Below are positions 21,276 to 32,218 of a DNA stretch of 64,000 nucleotides, one piece after another. Each line of letters starts with the position of its first letter. Within the stretch, counting starts at the first letter, position 1. The stretch is from Leptodontidium sp. MPI-SDFR-AT-0119 (Eukaryota; Ascomycota; Leotiomycetes; Helotiales; Leptodontidiaceae). The position numbers were made by a program, and so were the translations under genes. The notes under the pieces were generated by a model. That model searched no databases, was not told the DNA's origin, and was given only the letters and a program-made list of their open reading frames with translations. Location of the stretch: contig JAHLEZ010000023.1 in assembly GCA_020726505.1 (NCBI GenBank), positions 1 through 64,000 of the forward strand, read 5' to 3'.

Positions 21276-22085
21276 ATGAATGCAATTACTCAATATATCG
21301 TCAACAACTCCAAGTTGGAGGTAACACTCATCAAAATCACAGATGCGACTCCAGAGTAAGCGTCACTTCCACACGTCCAACAATAGAACCCCTCTAACAA
21401 CACCAGCACCTTCCTCATGGCCATCGAGTCCCGCGTAACAAACACCGGTCCAGTCAGTTCCACCATCTCACCCATGACAGTCGACCTCGTCGGACCTGCC
21501 GGTGCCTTCGGTAAACTCGACCTCCCAGTCATCAAAACCAGTTCCTCAGGAACAGACGTCAACATCCCCTCTCAGCTCATCAAGATCACCAACAAAGCGG
21601 CCTTCAAAGCCTTCGTCACTGCCATCTTGCGCGATGAGAGTCTGCTCCTGCAATTGAAGAACGGGAAGGGCACCGTGAAGGCTATGATGGGCATGTCAGC
21701 GCAAATCGACTATAACAAGGATTGTCCTTTGAAGGGCATGCATGGTCCCAAGACGAAGATTCTGAAGACGCAGGTTGAGGGAGGAGGGTTCAAGAATACG
21801 ATCAAGATTCTGAATCCCTCGCCGCTGGAATTGGATCTCGGGACTATCAAGCAGGAGATTCGCAACGCGGATGGGAGTTTGGTTGCTGTGCAGCAGGGGA
21901 AAGTGTACCTTTTGAGAGGGGATACGGATTTTGTTGTTGAGGGGAAGGCAGTGGGTAAGGCGGCTGGACAGGATGCGAAGCTGGTTGCGGTGGGCGTTGT
22001 GGAGGATAATTGGCATAATGAGACGATCACGGCTTTTGATGAGCCTGTTGTATTGCCACAGGAACTGGTAAGCTTGTGTGCATAG
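21276..22085 (+). CDS. DUF3712-type protein (LEA-2-like fold likely)
   Basis: Exons 21276..21355 and 21407..22085, with a 51-nt GTAAGC...CCAG intron; 252 residues. The start MNAITQYIVNNSKLEVTLIK follows a suitable context, and no upstream ATG is in frame. The body matches the fungal DUF3712 pattern: DTFLMAIESRVTNTGP, ISPMTVDLVGPAGAFGKLDLP, LIKITNKAAFKAFVTAILRDE, LKNGKGTVKAMMGMSAQIDYNKD and a second beta-rich half with NTIKILNPSPLELDLGTIKQ. Two repeated beta-sandwich-like halves resemble LEA-2 domains; this is inference. Many DUF3712 proteins carry an N-terminal membrane anchor after a disordered region; here neither a TM helix nor a signal peptide is seen, so this copy looks cytosolic. Function unknown. 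Confidence 0.75.
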
Positions 22086-22558
22086 TTTTTGAGTGGACAA
22101 TGAATGGAATGAATGGTTCAAGGTGATGTTGAATGAGAAAGGGGACTGTTAGCGAGAGCATTTCAGGGGTTCTGAAAAATACCCAATTCTATCCATGTCT
22201 GCGGGACGTTTCAGCATACCAGGCCATGTACACTACCTTAATTGAACAACCGTCTCAATTACTGAGGTGCTTCTTTCTGTCTTAACTCTTGAAAACATCA
22301 AAGGAGCAACTTGTGAGTCCGAAGCCCAGTGCATCCTCTTCTCTTATTGCTTCCACGATGTATTTCCACAAGAATGCCTATTTCAATGCGGCGGAACTGC
22401 CCCTCTCACAGGGGCCTCTTGGTTGGGCAATGGAAGCAAGGGTTCAGCTGCAGCCCTCTCCAAAATCCGAGCTCGATGGCTTTTACCCCACGGGACAGTA
22501 GTCGGGACCACGGATATTCTACCACTGTGCTATCGAGTATCTATGACCACCGCTAACC
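22086..22558. other. Spacer upstream of the regulator-like gene
   Basis: 473 bp with small overlapping plus-strand frames (22267-22566) that lack an ATG-led coding pattern. No Zn2Cys6-type exon could be found here that would complete the downstream regulator. Confidence 0.4.
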
Positions 22559-24057
22559 ATGTCTAACGATGCAGGTACAAATTCAAGATCTCTCACAGCA
22601 GCAGGAGAATCGATAGGTCAACAAAAACAGCCCAAGAAACGCAAGAGGATCAAACCAGGCCTGGCGCCAATCGAAGGACGCCTTATTCGAAACCCTCCTC
22701 CTAAAGCAGTTGCCCCTTACAAGCCCAAGTCGGAACTCGAGGATGCATCTCTGCGCTTCCTGATACATCACTGCAAGTACCCCACGACCCAGGACATGTA
22801 CAAGGCTGACACAACACACTGCAGATGTAACGGTAATTGTCGAACGGACAGTGACATGCGTGGGTCCCCGGTGGGAGTGGTATCCTCTGGCTGTGAGAGA
22901 TCCTGCCTTCTTCAATGCCCTTATCTCTTCGACATCTTCCCATGCAGCATATCTCCAACAAGTCGATCTACCGCGAAGCTTCTTCTTTCACCGAGGCGAG
23001 GCTATTCGACTGCTGAACGAGAGGATCCGCCAGGGAGCGCACGATGAAGGCACAATAAACACAGTAGCGGTCTTTTCCCAGCAAGAGGTATGGAATACTT
23101 GACACGCATGTCGATCTTTCTGACGGAAGCAGTCATTCGAGGGACGGCCCGAGACTGCCTTGACGCACATAAATGGTCTGCTCACCATAGTTGGTGCTGT
23201 GGGTGGTCCTCACTCCTCGAGACTAAGCCACCATACGCGGAGACACATATTCCTGTACGTAACGGCAGCCTACTAGGCTCATTGGTATATCTGACAAGGC
23301 TAGCACCGATCTAGCAGCGTGTATTTCCCTGGACAGCAAACCTCTCATCGAACCTGCTTTGGACTTGTCAAACCTCGAACTAATCTTTGGGAGGCCGAGT
23401 GCTGCAACAGGATCGTATGCTAAGACTTTTGGGAACCGGTTGTACAACTTCACAGGCTCTTCGCTGTCGGATCTTGCTGGGACCGTCCTTTGGGGTCTGC
23501 GGAATGTTTCAGAGCGCCTTGAAGGTATCCATGGCGGGACCGAGATGCTAGATACTCCAAGAGCAACCGATCTACAATTCTCAGACCGCGTGGAAGCCCT
23601 AGAACGGCTCGTTCATTCATTGTGGCATGTGGAAAACCCCGAAAATCCACAGCACCCCATTTTTCGGACATTTGGATGGGCATGCTTGATCTACATCTAC
23701 ACGATCTTGAGAGAGCTGCCCAAGGAACTCGGAATGAATACCATGTTAGCAAACCGGATCAAGCTGGCATTAGAATCCTGCCCCGACCTCAATGTTCTCC
23801 TAGCCACGTTCCAAGATCTGCTGCTATGGCAGATGTTCCTCTGCGGTCGTGTAGCAGACTATCGGGACCGACCTTTCTTTGCACAACAAGCAACCAAGAT
23901 TTTGATAGTTCGCAAGACTGAGAGTTCGGGTGAAATTTTGGCTGCGTCGAAAGAGTTCTTGTGGCCTGAGAGACAACTCGAGATTGTGGAAGATGAAAGT
24001 GAGGAGAGTGGTGTCTCTTACTCTCCAGATGAAGCGATGAGAGATGGGGGCGCTTGA
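22559..24057 (+). CDS. Fungal_trans_2-like regulator protein without a Zn2Cys6 finger
   Basis: Exons 22559..22772, 22825..23087, 23133..23254 and 23304..24057; 450 residues. Intron 1 needs a GC donor (T|GCAAGT, 22773) and a CTGCAG acceptor; this restores FLIHHYVTVIVE...WEWYPLAVRDPAFF, the expected start of the regulator middle domain. The usual GT alternative four bases later puts the next exon out of frame. Introns 2 and 3 (45 and 49 nt) are regular. Further family signs: ALISSTSSHAAYL, NERIRQG, TALTHINGLLTIVGAVGG and AACISLDSKPL. The N-terminus has a basic KKRKRIKPG stretch (possible nuclear signal) but no CX2CX6C cluster, so direct DNA binding is not evident. It may act as a partner of another factor or be a truncated regulator. 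Acidic C-terminal tail. Confidence 0.65.
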
Positions 24058-24186
24058 TACTTCAAATCGACAACATTAACTTGGCAACATACTTTTGGGG
24101 CTCATGGGATGCGGTTGCCAGGAAATGCGCCGGTGCATGATACATACCTAGGGCCCTTCTTTATTGATTTGGCCGATTGTTCTTCC

Positions 24187-24230
24187 CATTTGTGGTAGGA
24201 TGTTAATCCATTTGTGGTAGGATGTTAATC
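24187..24230. repeat. Perfect 22-bp tandem duplication
   Basis: CATTTGTGGTAGGATGTTAATC occurs twice head to tail without a mismatch, in the spacer after the regulator-like gene. The exact identity suggests a recent slippage event. Confidence 0.9.
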
Positions 24231-24475
24231 CTTCCTTCCACGCCACTTGTCGAGCATGGCAGGTCCATATGTGCCGTTGACCACAACTTCTCCACGCACC
24301 TTGTCTGGCTTCATACATCCACAACGTCAATCAGGACATCCATCATCCATATCTGCATATCCATTCGCACACTCGCAGACACAAGCATTTGCTGCCACCG
24401 ACTCGTGCTATTGTTACTCCTATCGCTCGCCACTTACCCCTACCCTACCAACAATCGCCCCTTGGTGAAGGCAGG

Positions 24476-25932
24476 ATGGTTGCAATACCTCCAGGATGTT
24501 GTCTTAGGTGTGTGCGAGACTCCGAAGATGTCAAGGGGGGGATTCAGGATCAGATGGTATACCTTCTCTGCACCACATGTTTCCCTGACCAATACTGTAG
24601 TATGTTTCTCCTTGATTACCATAATGGCCCCATCCATCATGTTAGAAGCCGCCTAGCTAACAAGTTGCTGCAAGGCTCTGCCTGCAGAGAAGAGTACACT
24701 GACTTCATCATCTCTGAGAAGGAATGCACCTGTGAACAGAGATTTGTCCTAGACATCGAAATTTGTCAGGAGCCAGACGAGCTTGAGTTTTGGCCTCGAA
24801 GGTACCGTCAAGTATCCGTCTCAAAGTCGACCACATTCAACGATCTTCATCACATTATCATGGTGGCGTTCTCCTTAAATGCTCCCAATGAATACATTTT
24901 TTGTGATCCGTCCTGGAATCGTTCACTTCATAACACAGATCTACCTGACGATGCAAGCATGACATCGCCCTCTAAAATTGAGAAAGCAATCCGGAAATAC
25001 CAGCAGGAAGTAATCGATGCAGGCAGGATCAAGCTCCACAACGAAGCAAATTTCCAATCACAATATGACAGCAATACTCGACTCGCCGCCTGGATCGGAC
25101 ATTACGAAGAGCGGGTGTATTTCTGGTACCTGGGGTTTCACGATAACAGATACAATTGTTTTCTTGTCACCCTGAAGAGCCGAATGACATTGGGAGACTC
25201 CTCAAGGCCAATGCTTTTGGAATCGTCTAAAGACACTTTCAAGCTCAATCCCACCACCTATTACGGAGATCCCACCGGCGATAGGTCATGGCAAGCACCA
25301 TATGATCATTTTGGCCGATTGTAAGTGACACTGGACGACTCTGCGTTTATTATGCTAAAGTTGGCATAGAACCACCAAAAAGTTCATGGCGCGACACGAT
25401 CAACCTAGTCTTAAAGCTTCCGATGATGAACTCATTGGTATTCGTGCCTGGTTATTCGTCGGGAGTTGGGAAACAGATCATGATGCCAGCGAGGTCTCAC
25501 AAATCAGTGACGAGGAAGCAGAAAGCCCCCCTGTCACATCTGAAGGTTTGGAGAGAAACAAAGGACTCCAAAATACGGATTTTGACAACCTTCAGAGCAA
25601 TAGCAATATGGTGGACGAAGCCTTCCCAGAAATTGAGCTTTTGTGGCCATATGATAAAGTCTTGGAACTTCCAACGTTCGCAGACACGAAACCGACTCTG
25701 TCTGGGCCTTCACAAGATCCGGAAGACCTCCCTGTGTATGTGTCGGCTCTTGACATGGATCTCTCTAGTTTAGGGACGCCTTCGATAAACTCGAGCTTAA
25801 GCAGCTGTCTACTCACAGGGGAACAGCAGGTGCGTTCTGATTATTCCTTTCCTTGAATACAAAATCCAGCGAAAACACACAACCTACGCTAACTTCTAGA
25901 AGTCATTTTTGCGCGGATTAAGGCGGACATGA
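24476..25932 (+). CDS. Protein with Cys-rich N-terminus and pRiA4b ORF-3-like region
   Basis: Exons 24476..25320, 25370..25829 and 25900..25932; introns 49 and 70 nt; 445 residues. The start at 24476 (MVAIPPGCCLRCVRD) is the first in-frame ATG; the frame is open upstream, so an earlier exon is possible. An N-terminal CxxC...CTTC pattern could be a remnant or divergent zinc knuckle (CCLRC ... LLCTTCFPDQYCS). Residues about 85-170 (RFVLDIEI...RRYRQVSVSKSTTFNDLHHIIMVAFSLNA...YIF) resemble the plasmid pRiA4b ORF-3 family, where an RR-V-V segment is followed by a T-DLH-I--AF helix. The C-terminal third is acidic and low complexity. Function unknown; family assignment is by pattern only. It is not known to pair with the neighbouring regulator gene. 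Confidence 0.5.
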
Positions 25933-26102
25933 GTAATGCTATTGAAGGATTACGAGACTTAAGAAGCTCGGTCTATCGTAGTAAACGGAGCTCATGGAGA
26001 ATTCATCAAATAGCAATGGGTTGAATGCCAGATGCATTTATCAGCTTGACTCCCAAGTCATGGTATGCCTGCCGGAACAAATTTGAAGTCAGCTGGCACA
26101 TT

Positions 26103-27245
26103 CTACTGCTTGTGTGCCCGATCACTGCCACCGAGATAGTACTTGCTCATCTCACCGCTCCCTATGACCTCCATCTCCGGAGATGAAAGGTCCCGTTCCT
26201 CGCCTCCACAACCCAAAATTCTCCAGCTCGGTGCAGCCCACCCAGTTTCATCCTCCAAAATCTTGACAGCCCTTTCAACCTTCTCCTCAAAACTCATCCT
26301 TCTCTTCCTCGTCATATCACCCCCACCGCCGACATCACTTCCATCAAAGACCCGATCCAACCTCCATCCGCCCCCATCAATCTCTTCATCCAACACCCTC
26401 CCCTCCATCCCCGCACTCAAAATCCACACCTCCTCTAATCCCCCAAATTTCCTCCTAACCACATCCCAGAATCCCTCCAAATTCCTCACCGTAACACCAT
26501 CAATCCCGCCCTCCCCTCTCCCAACTCCTAACACCACACCCCCGCCAACGCCTTTCTCGCACCTATCCCTTGAACTCCCTACTTCTACTTCCCTTGACCC
26601 AGCACCAGCAAGCTCAACCCTTCTCCACCGCTTCTTCTCCTCCTCAAGAAACACATCTTCGCTCACAGCTAATCGTCGCACAGTTTTCAGTGCTGTGGTG
26701 GCGGCGAGGGTGTGTATGGCGGTGAAGTTCTTGAACGATGCGTTGTACCCCGAGAGGCTGGGGAGGTGGATGATGTCGTGGGTTGGGCGGTAGAGTGGTT
26801 GTGGTTGAGGGTGAGGATGGTCTGGTGAGAATGTCGTGAGGGATGTGGAGGGGTGGTCGGAGAGTGGTAGGCATGGAGTGTAGAGTGTTTGGATGTACAC
26901 TCTGGATTCGTGGGTTGTGTGGAGGAGAGCCTGGGGGTAGATATAGGGTAATATGGTGATGTGTGGGATGGGGGTTTGGGGCGTGGACGTGGACGTGGGT
27001 TGTTGCGGTTGATTTTGATCTTGTTGTTGTCGGTAGTGGTGGTGCTCGGAGTGATATTGGCGAGGTTGTATGGTTGGTGGTGTATAGACCAGTGGGATTA
27101 GACGTGGGCTTGGAAGGGAGAGGGTGTATATCCTCAGTCGGATCTCGAGGGGTAGTGAGGAGAAGAGGTGGAATTCTGTGGGTGCTGGTGGTGGTAGTGG
27201 TGTAGGTGTATGCTGTTGAGTAGAGGGCTGGACGTGAGTTGCCAT
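26103..27245 (-). CDS. 2EXR-domain protein
   Basis: Single exon, 380 residues, ATG at 27245. Residues 25-45 (FHLFSSLPLEIRLRIYTLSL) are the hallmark of the fungal 2EXR family: F--LP-ElR--IW/Y, an F-box-like short helix. A Gln/His/Pro-rich insert (QYHSEHHHYRQQQDQNQPQQ) interrupts the domain, and then ITILPYIYPQALLHTTHESR supplies the conserved alanine-cys/thr-x-ESR position. Downstream Gly/Glu-rich segments are variable. Family members are very numerous in plant-associated ascomycetes and mostly uncharacterised. No signal peptide or TM helix. Confidence 0.7.
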   Translation of the reverse strand: MATHVQPSTQQHTPTPLPPPAPTEFHLFSSLPLEIRLRIYTLSLPSPRLIPLVYTPPTIQPRQYHSEHHHYRQQQDQNQPQQPTSTSTPQTPIPHITILPYIYPQALLHTTHESRVYIQTLYTPCLPLSDHPSTSLTTFSPDHPHPQPQPLYRPTHDIIHLPSLSGYNASFKNFTAIHTLAATTALKTVRRLAVSEDVFLEEEKKRWRRVELAGAGSREVEVGSSRDRCEKGVGGGVVLGVGRGEGGIDGVTVRNLEGFWDVVRRKFGGLEEVWILSAGMEGRVLDEEIDGGGWRLDRVFDGSDVGGGGDMTRKRRMSFEEKVERAVKILEDETGWAAPSWRILGCGGEERDLSSPEMEVIGSGEMSKYYLGGSDRAHKQ

Positions 27246-29683
27246 TTTGGTATTGAGCGAGGAGTAGGTAGGGGTATTGAGGTGTAGGGTGGCCGTTGAG
27301 TATAGTTGAGCAGGGGAATTACCAGCGAGAGAAATAAAGTCCAGGTGCGTGAGCTGTGTTCGTTGTATTTCTGTGTCCTCCTGGGAGATATGTGATATGA
27401 ATCGAACAAGTATATCGAATCGATTCTGGCCAAAGAAAATAACTTATAACGGCCTGGATTATAAATCCAAATGGAGAGATTGACCGGTTGGAGTGAAGTG
27501 AAGTGATCTCAAAGATTAGATGCCAGACCACCCACTCATGTGCAGGTCCCGTCGTCGGTCCTTAAAGCTTAGTACTGAAACAGTGTATGGGCAGTTCCGT
27601 TCGTTCTCTGTCAAGTGGGCAAGGCGGGGGGGGTCTTAATTTTCGATGGATGACTCTGATTTGTTCCAGTAGGTTGGTAGTTCATGTCATGTAAGATGAG
27701 AACAGGGAAGAGGAAGGGCCCTTTACATATACCGAATACCGGGGGAGGGAAAGAAACTCCTCCAGTTACAGCAACGGGAACGAGACGGGTAAATTGGATA
27801 GCAACATACGATTTTCATGAGTAGTGAGTGATGTGTGATCAGTCTAGCCTTTCAGTCTTTCTCCGTGCAGTGTGCACAATACGAAGATCAAGTTATCAAA
27901 TACAAATGTCTTGCTCATCGGCGAGGAAAGGCAAGCCGTGGAATTGAATGATGTGGAGTTTGATTTTGTGGAGTGGAGTGGAGTTGCGTACAGCGAGCAA
28001 GCAAAACAGTATTGTTGCTTGGGCTGGAATGTGAGGGATATGTGTGGGATTGAGAAGATCGGATTGAGCTTTTCCGGCATATGGCTTGGCTGTAATGGAC
28101 CTTCTTCGGATGCTGCCGAGAAAGGACAGGTAAAAAAGAAGGCTTGAATGAGTGGGGGGGCGATCAAAAGTGCATTTCTTAGGAGGCTTGCAGATGGAAG
28201 AAGGTAGGGAAATGGTGGAAAGGAGAGTTTTCAACTGGCTGGTATACGAAAAGAACGGTATGAGAAGCTTCTAGAGACGCCTTTTGGGTTTATGGGGAGA
28301 GGGATAGGGATGTGGCTGGTGGGAATGTGGGTTGAGGAGGCTGACTGACTGACTGACTGACGGGCAGATGAACTTGCTTGCCCGAGACATAGAGTAGAAT
28401 GATGGAAATAACATCGCATGGAAGCTGCCAATATCACGATATTGAATGTATTGCAGTGCGAAAGCCAGTAAGAGCTCAAGAAAGGTAGACGGGTATAAAA
28501 GGGAACGAGAGGAATTATGACGGGCGTTGAAGCAAAGAATTCGAATATTGGCGTGGCACTGGAGTGGTCTCAGATCAGCACCAGGATGACGACGATCTGG
28601 ACCCCAAAAAAAGTCAGGAGTGACATAAGAAACGCCATACACGCGAGAAATGTACTTGTAATTGGTCCCAGCTGGTAAAAGAGGCGTTTTGGGAGACCTA
28701 TCCCGACATCACCAGCTGAAAAGATGGATTGTGAGCCTGGAAGAAGCAATGAAAGGGTCCGTCCACTTTGTCTTCAGAACAGAATGATTTTCGATGTGAA
28801 TAGTCGCTGGGAGGTAAGGGTTTTCTTGAGGTGTCAAATCCGATTTGTGCTGTGTGGGTGTTGAGACTCCAGAGACCTATTCGGGAACGGCCTGTTCATC
28901 GCATTGCAGAGAACTGTTCTGATCCGTCCGTGTCGTGCTGCTCCTGGACCGACCTTGCATTAAAACCCCGTTTTCTGTATTCTCGACTTACTTCGTGCAA
29001 TGAGCATAACCATTGGAGCTGTAGAGAACAGGCAGGGTACTAACCTGCCACAATTATTCCCCTCTGCCATTGGAAGGCCGTCCAAATGAAAATAGACTAA
29101 ATTCTCAGAGTAGATCTTCTATTAACCAGAAATGGGAAAGCAGGCATGAGTCGCTCCCAGAAGTCTGCCAAGAAGCAACGCAGAGACGGCCAACGTCTTA
29201 ACACTTCCATGCAGATCGCCCCTTTGTCAATGTTATTACACTGCATTTAGTTAGAGATGAAGCTGGAGGCATCCAGACGAACTATCGCCACGTCAGGAAA
29301 TCTTCTGCAGTCTTTTTTGTTCGTATCGTAGCCTTGAAAGTGGACGTGTAGAGACCACTCTATCGCCACGAGCTGAAGGAGAAAGTAACGAGACAGAGGT
29401 ATCGATAAAATGAGAGGACTAGTCGAATGGTAGCATCCTTAATGAGTTATCAAGGCGTCACTTGTGACTCAGAACACCACTTATCGATGCACCAGTTGTG
29501 AAGAGTTACATGATGGCGAGTGTACGAAAGTACTGCACATCATACAATCTTTCGAAGGAAATGCCTCGATATAATCACGTCACATGCGAAGAGGAATAAA
29601 ACAGGGTTATATATAGAAGAAAGTTTTGCAGCTATAGAGAGTCGTGAGAAATCGAAAAAGTCAAGTATAACTAGCCCCAGTCT
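27246..29683. other. Long intergenic region
   Basis: 2.4 kb between the 2EXR gene and the SDR gene. Many overlapping short frames, none with a domain. It contains a CTGA microsatellite near 28341-28361. The 2EXR promoter lies at its left end. Confidence 0.4.
28341..28361. repeat. (CTGA)n microsatellite
   Basis: Five consecutive CTGA units followed by C, in intergenic DNA. Probably variable between strains. Confidence 0.9.
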
Positions 29684-30579
29684 TCAACGGGTAGTATATC
29701 CTCCGTTAGCAAAAATAGTCTGCCCATTGACCCACTGGCCCTCGGTGCACAAAAACCTGACAATAGGAGCAATGTCCTGAATATCAGTCAAACGACCTTC
29801 CATAGCATTGCTTTTGTGGTAGGCCACTGCATCCGGTGATTCTTGACCGTAGAAGAATGCTATAAACAGTTTAGTCAGACCTCTAGATGTCGTACAAGGT
29901 GTCCTGGAACGCGACTTGAGACCTGAGGGAGACGTACGAGTATCCATAGGCCCCGGGGCAACAGCATTGACGCTTATCCTCTTCCCCATCAACTCCTTTG
30001 ACAGCCCTCTTGTGAAGTGTTCAACTGGAGCTTTAGATCCAGCATATGAGGTGTAGAAGCCAGTATAGGCCGCGAGGAGAGACGTGACTATGGTGATGAG
30101 TTTGCCGCCTTCGACTACATTAGCTGCGCCCGCTTTGAGAATGAAGAATGCAGCTTTAGAATTCACACTGCCCATTTACATCAGCACATGTTGGCAGAAA
30201 ACGTCATTCTCCACACTTACGCAAACATTTCATCATATTCGGCCTCAGAGATCTCAGTCATCGGCTTCTTCAACACCTTCCCAACAGTATTAATAACGAT
30301 ATCTATCTTCCCAAACACCTTCAAAGTGTCTTCGAACAACTTGTCCACAGCGGCTGCCGTGGTTAGGTCTCTTGCAAAGAATACGACCTTAATATTAGGA
30401 TACTTGGACTTCAGGTTCGCTTCAAGGGCTTCTGCCGAGGTTTTGGTAGAAGGCGAATTGTAGTGTAAAGCGAGGTTGGCACCCAGGGAAGCAAGTTCGA
30501 GTGCGATTTCCGCACCAAGATTCTTTGCACCACCGGTTACAAGAGCCGTTTTGTTATGCAGAGCCATGGTAAGAGCCAT
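29684..30579 (-). CDS. Short-chain dehydrogenase/reductase (SDR)
   Basis: NAD(P)-dependent classical SDR. Exons complement(29684..29859, 29938..30167, 30221..30579), introns 53 and 77 nt; 254 residues. Signatures: TALVTGGAKNLGAEIALELA (the TGxxxGxG cofactor motif in the form TGGAKNLG), LALHYNS (basic/neutral end of beta2), INTVGKV (NNAG equivalent, here INTVG), ITIVTSLLAAYTGFYTSYAGSKAPVEHFTRGLSKEL (catalytic Ser, YAGSK with Tyr and Lys) and VNAVAPGPMDTPFFYGQE. The C-terminus GQTIFANGGYTTR is typical. The exact 12-bp duplication GAGCCATGGTAA at 30561-30584 gives two in-frame ATGs (30579, 30567); either works. Substrate unknown. Divergent from a regulator-like gene. Confidence 0.85.
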
Positions 30580-31116
30580 GGTAAGAAAGTTCTTTGCAGT
30601 AGGGAGGTAACGGTGAAGAATTGTTTTGATAGCGGGCACTAGTGTTTGTCGTTGTGGGAAGGAGAAGAGTGCAGAGCAACAGAAGGAGATTTACATGTTC
30701 TATAATAAATAAACGGTGGAAGAGAAAGTCAGCTAAAGTCCGCGCAGTAATCCGTGGAGATAAGGTTCTCAAATGCACATATTCTCAAATGCAGATATTC
30801 TTAAATGCAGATACGCTGGCTGTCCGGAGCTGAATGCACAGGCTCAGCCAGACTGGGACTTGGCAGTATTTGTCCAAAACCTTTCACTGGATGAACAACA
30901 CCGACCTTGCATTGCGCTTTGTACTAACCCCGAACTAGAATATGCAGGATGCGACGCTAGGCATCCCGCTTCAAGCCACGACCTCTCCTTGTGCGAACGT
31001 CGCCTATGTGGAGGGGACGACAACAACTACATTGGCAATGAGAACTCTTGTAACTGGACCAAGTACACGTCAGGTAACGTAAGATCCTGAGAAGACATTT
31101 GCAACCAGTTTCCAAC
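30580..31116. promoter_or_regulatory. Divergent promoter SDR / regulator-like gene
   Basis: 537 bp between divergent starts. Three tandem 16-bp units lie at 30765-30812 (see separate entry). Divergent pairing of a regulator-like gene with an oxidoreductase hints at linked control; this is inference. Confidence 0.4.
30765..30812. repeat. Three tandem 16-bp units in a divergent promoter
   Basis: GTTCTCAAATGCACAT, ATTCTCAAATGCAGAT and ATTCTTAAATGCAGAT follow each other without gaps, differing at one to three positions. The core TCAAATGCA(G/C)AT could be a repeated binding site. It sits about 190-230 bp from the SDR start and 305-350 bp from the regulator-like start. Confidence 0.8.
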
Positions 31117-32218
31117 ATGGACAACTTTTCGCAAGCAACCTCCAAGTTGGCTCAAAGCCAATCGTTGTATCCTCGGCTGAGCTTCATCACCTTCGGAGAT
31201 GTCGAAGACTCCAGAAATCGAATCTCACGGAAAGCTGTCCGATCACATGCGGCATTATATCAACATGCTGCCAGCAGGGAAAGTAAAGGGCTGAATGAAT
31301 CAACTGCCAAGAAGAAACAAATCCGACGGTACAAAAAACAAGATGTGGTCCTCGACATAGAAATTCTTACAACAATACCGAGTGAAGAAACTAGCGGTTT
31401 CCCGGAGGAATCTCCTAGGAATTCTTTGAAGGGAACATCGCTTCAAGTCATCTTAGGCCAAGGTCGATGCGATCCTTTCAGAACATACCCAATCGATTGG
31501 AACCCGCGAATCCCACAGCTAGTCGACCACTGTAAGTATGATCCCAGAGTCCTATGGTACAAATCCTCGCTAGATACCTCCCCCCAATTCGGAAAGAACC
31601 TTCTCACACATCCTACGCTCGAAGACCCAATCCCATAATCATTAACCGAGAGCAGATCTCACCAACATGGCCATTGACATGCCCGAACTTGACGAGCCAG
31701 GAAACGCTGGCCTTCTCCGCACCCGTTGGTTTCCCCTGACTATGACCTCTGCGCCAATATTCCACGTGATTATCCTCCTCGCTGCTTCCCATCATTCCGC
31801 CCTCTACTCTCCCACTAAAGAGCCTTCTTCTTCACTGTCCCGCACAACAAGCCGAGACCTCATCCACCTCAAGTCTATAGCAATTGCCTCGATTAATCGC
31901 GCAATGCAAGCCGATTCCCTATCCACCAGTGATCCGCTCATCGGCGCTGTGGCAAAGATGGCAAGCTATGAGGCTATGTATGGCGATGTCGCGACGTTCG
32001 AAGTGCATATGAAAGGGTTGATTCAGATGGTAAGACTGAGGGGCGGGTTGGGATCGCTGGGGTTGAGTGGTTTGTTGGCTAAGATTTGTGTGTGGATCGA
32101 TTGTAATGCGGCATTTGTCCATGGGATGGATCATACGTATTTCGAGCCCGAAGGAGGGAGGAGTTGGTTGGGCCGAGAGGTTGGAATCAATCCTAGTGGG
32201 TTTTTGGCAGCTTATTGA
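31117..32218 (+). CDS. Short Fungal_trans_2-like regulator protein
   Basis: Exons 31117..31531 and 31656..32218, with a 124-nt GTAAGT...GCAG intron; 325 residues. The first in-frame ATG gives MDNFSQATSKL; an upstream TTG extends the frame but has no ATG. RLSFITFGDVEDSRNRISRKAVRSHAALYQH is the SH-x-A/H segment common at the start of this family, then DWNPRIPQLVDHYLTNMAIDMPELDEPGN, TRWFPLTMTSAPIFHVIILLAASHHSAL, VHMKGLIQMVRLRGGLGSLGLSGLLAKICVWIDCNAAFVHG. There is no Zn2Cys6 cluster. It ends about 40 residues after the VWIDCNAAF block, where longer relatives continue for another 150-200, so it may be truncated or a naturally short form. Divergent from the SDR gene. Confidence 0.65.

Noticed and set aside
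24389..24475. Extended N-terminus of the pRiA4b-like protein
   Set aside because: The upstream codon is TTG; the first ATG is 24476, although an additional upstream exon cannot be excluded.
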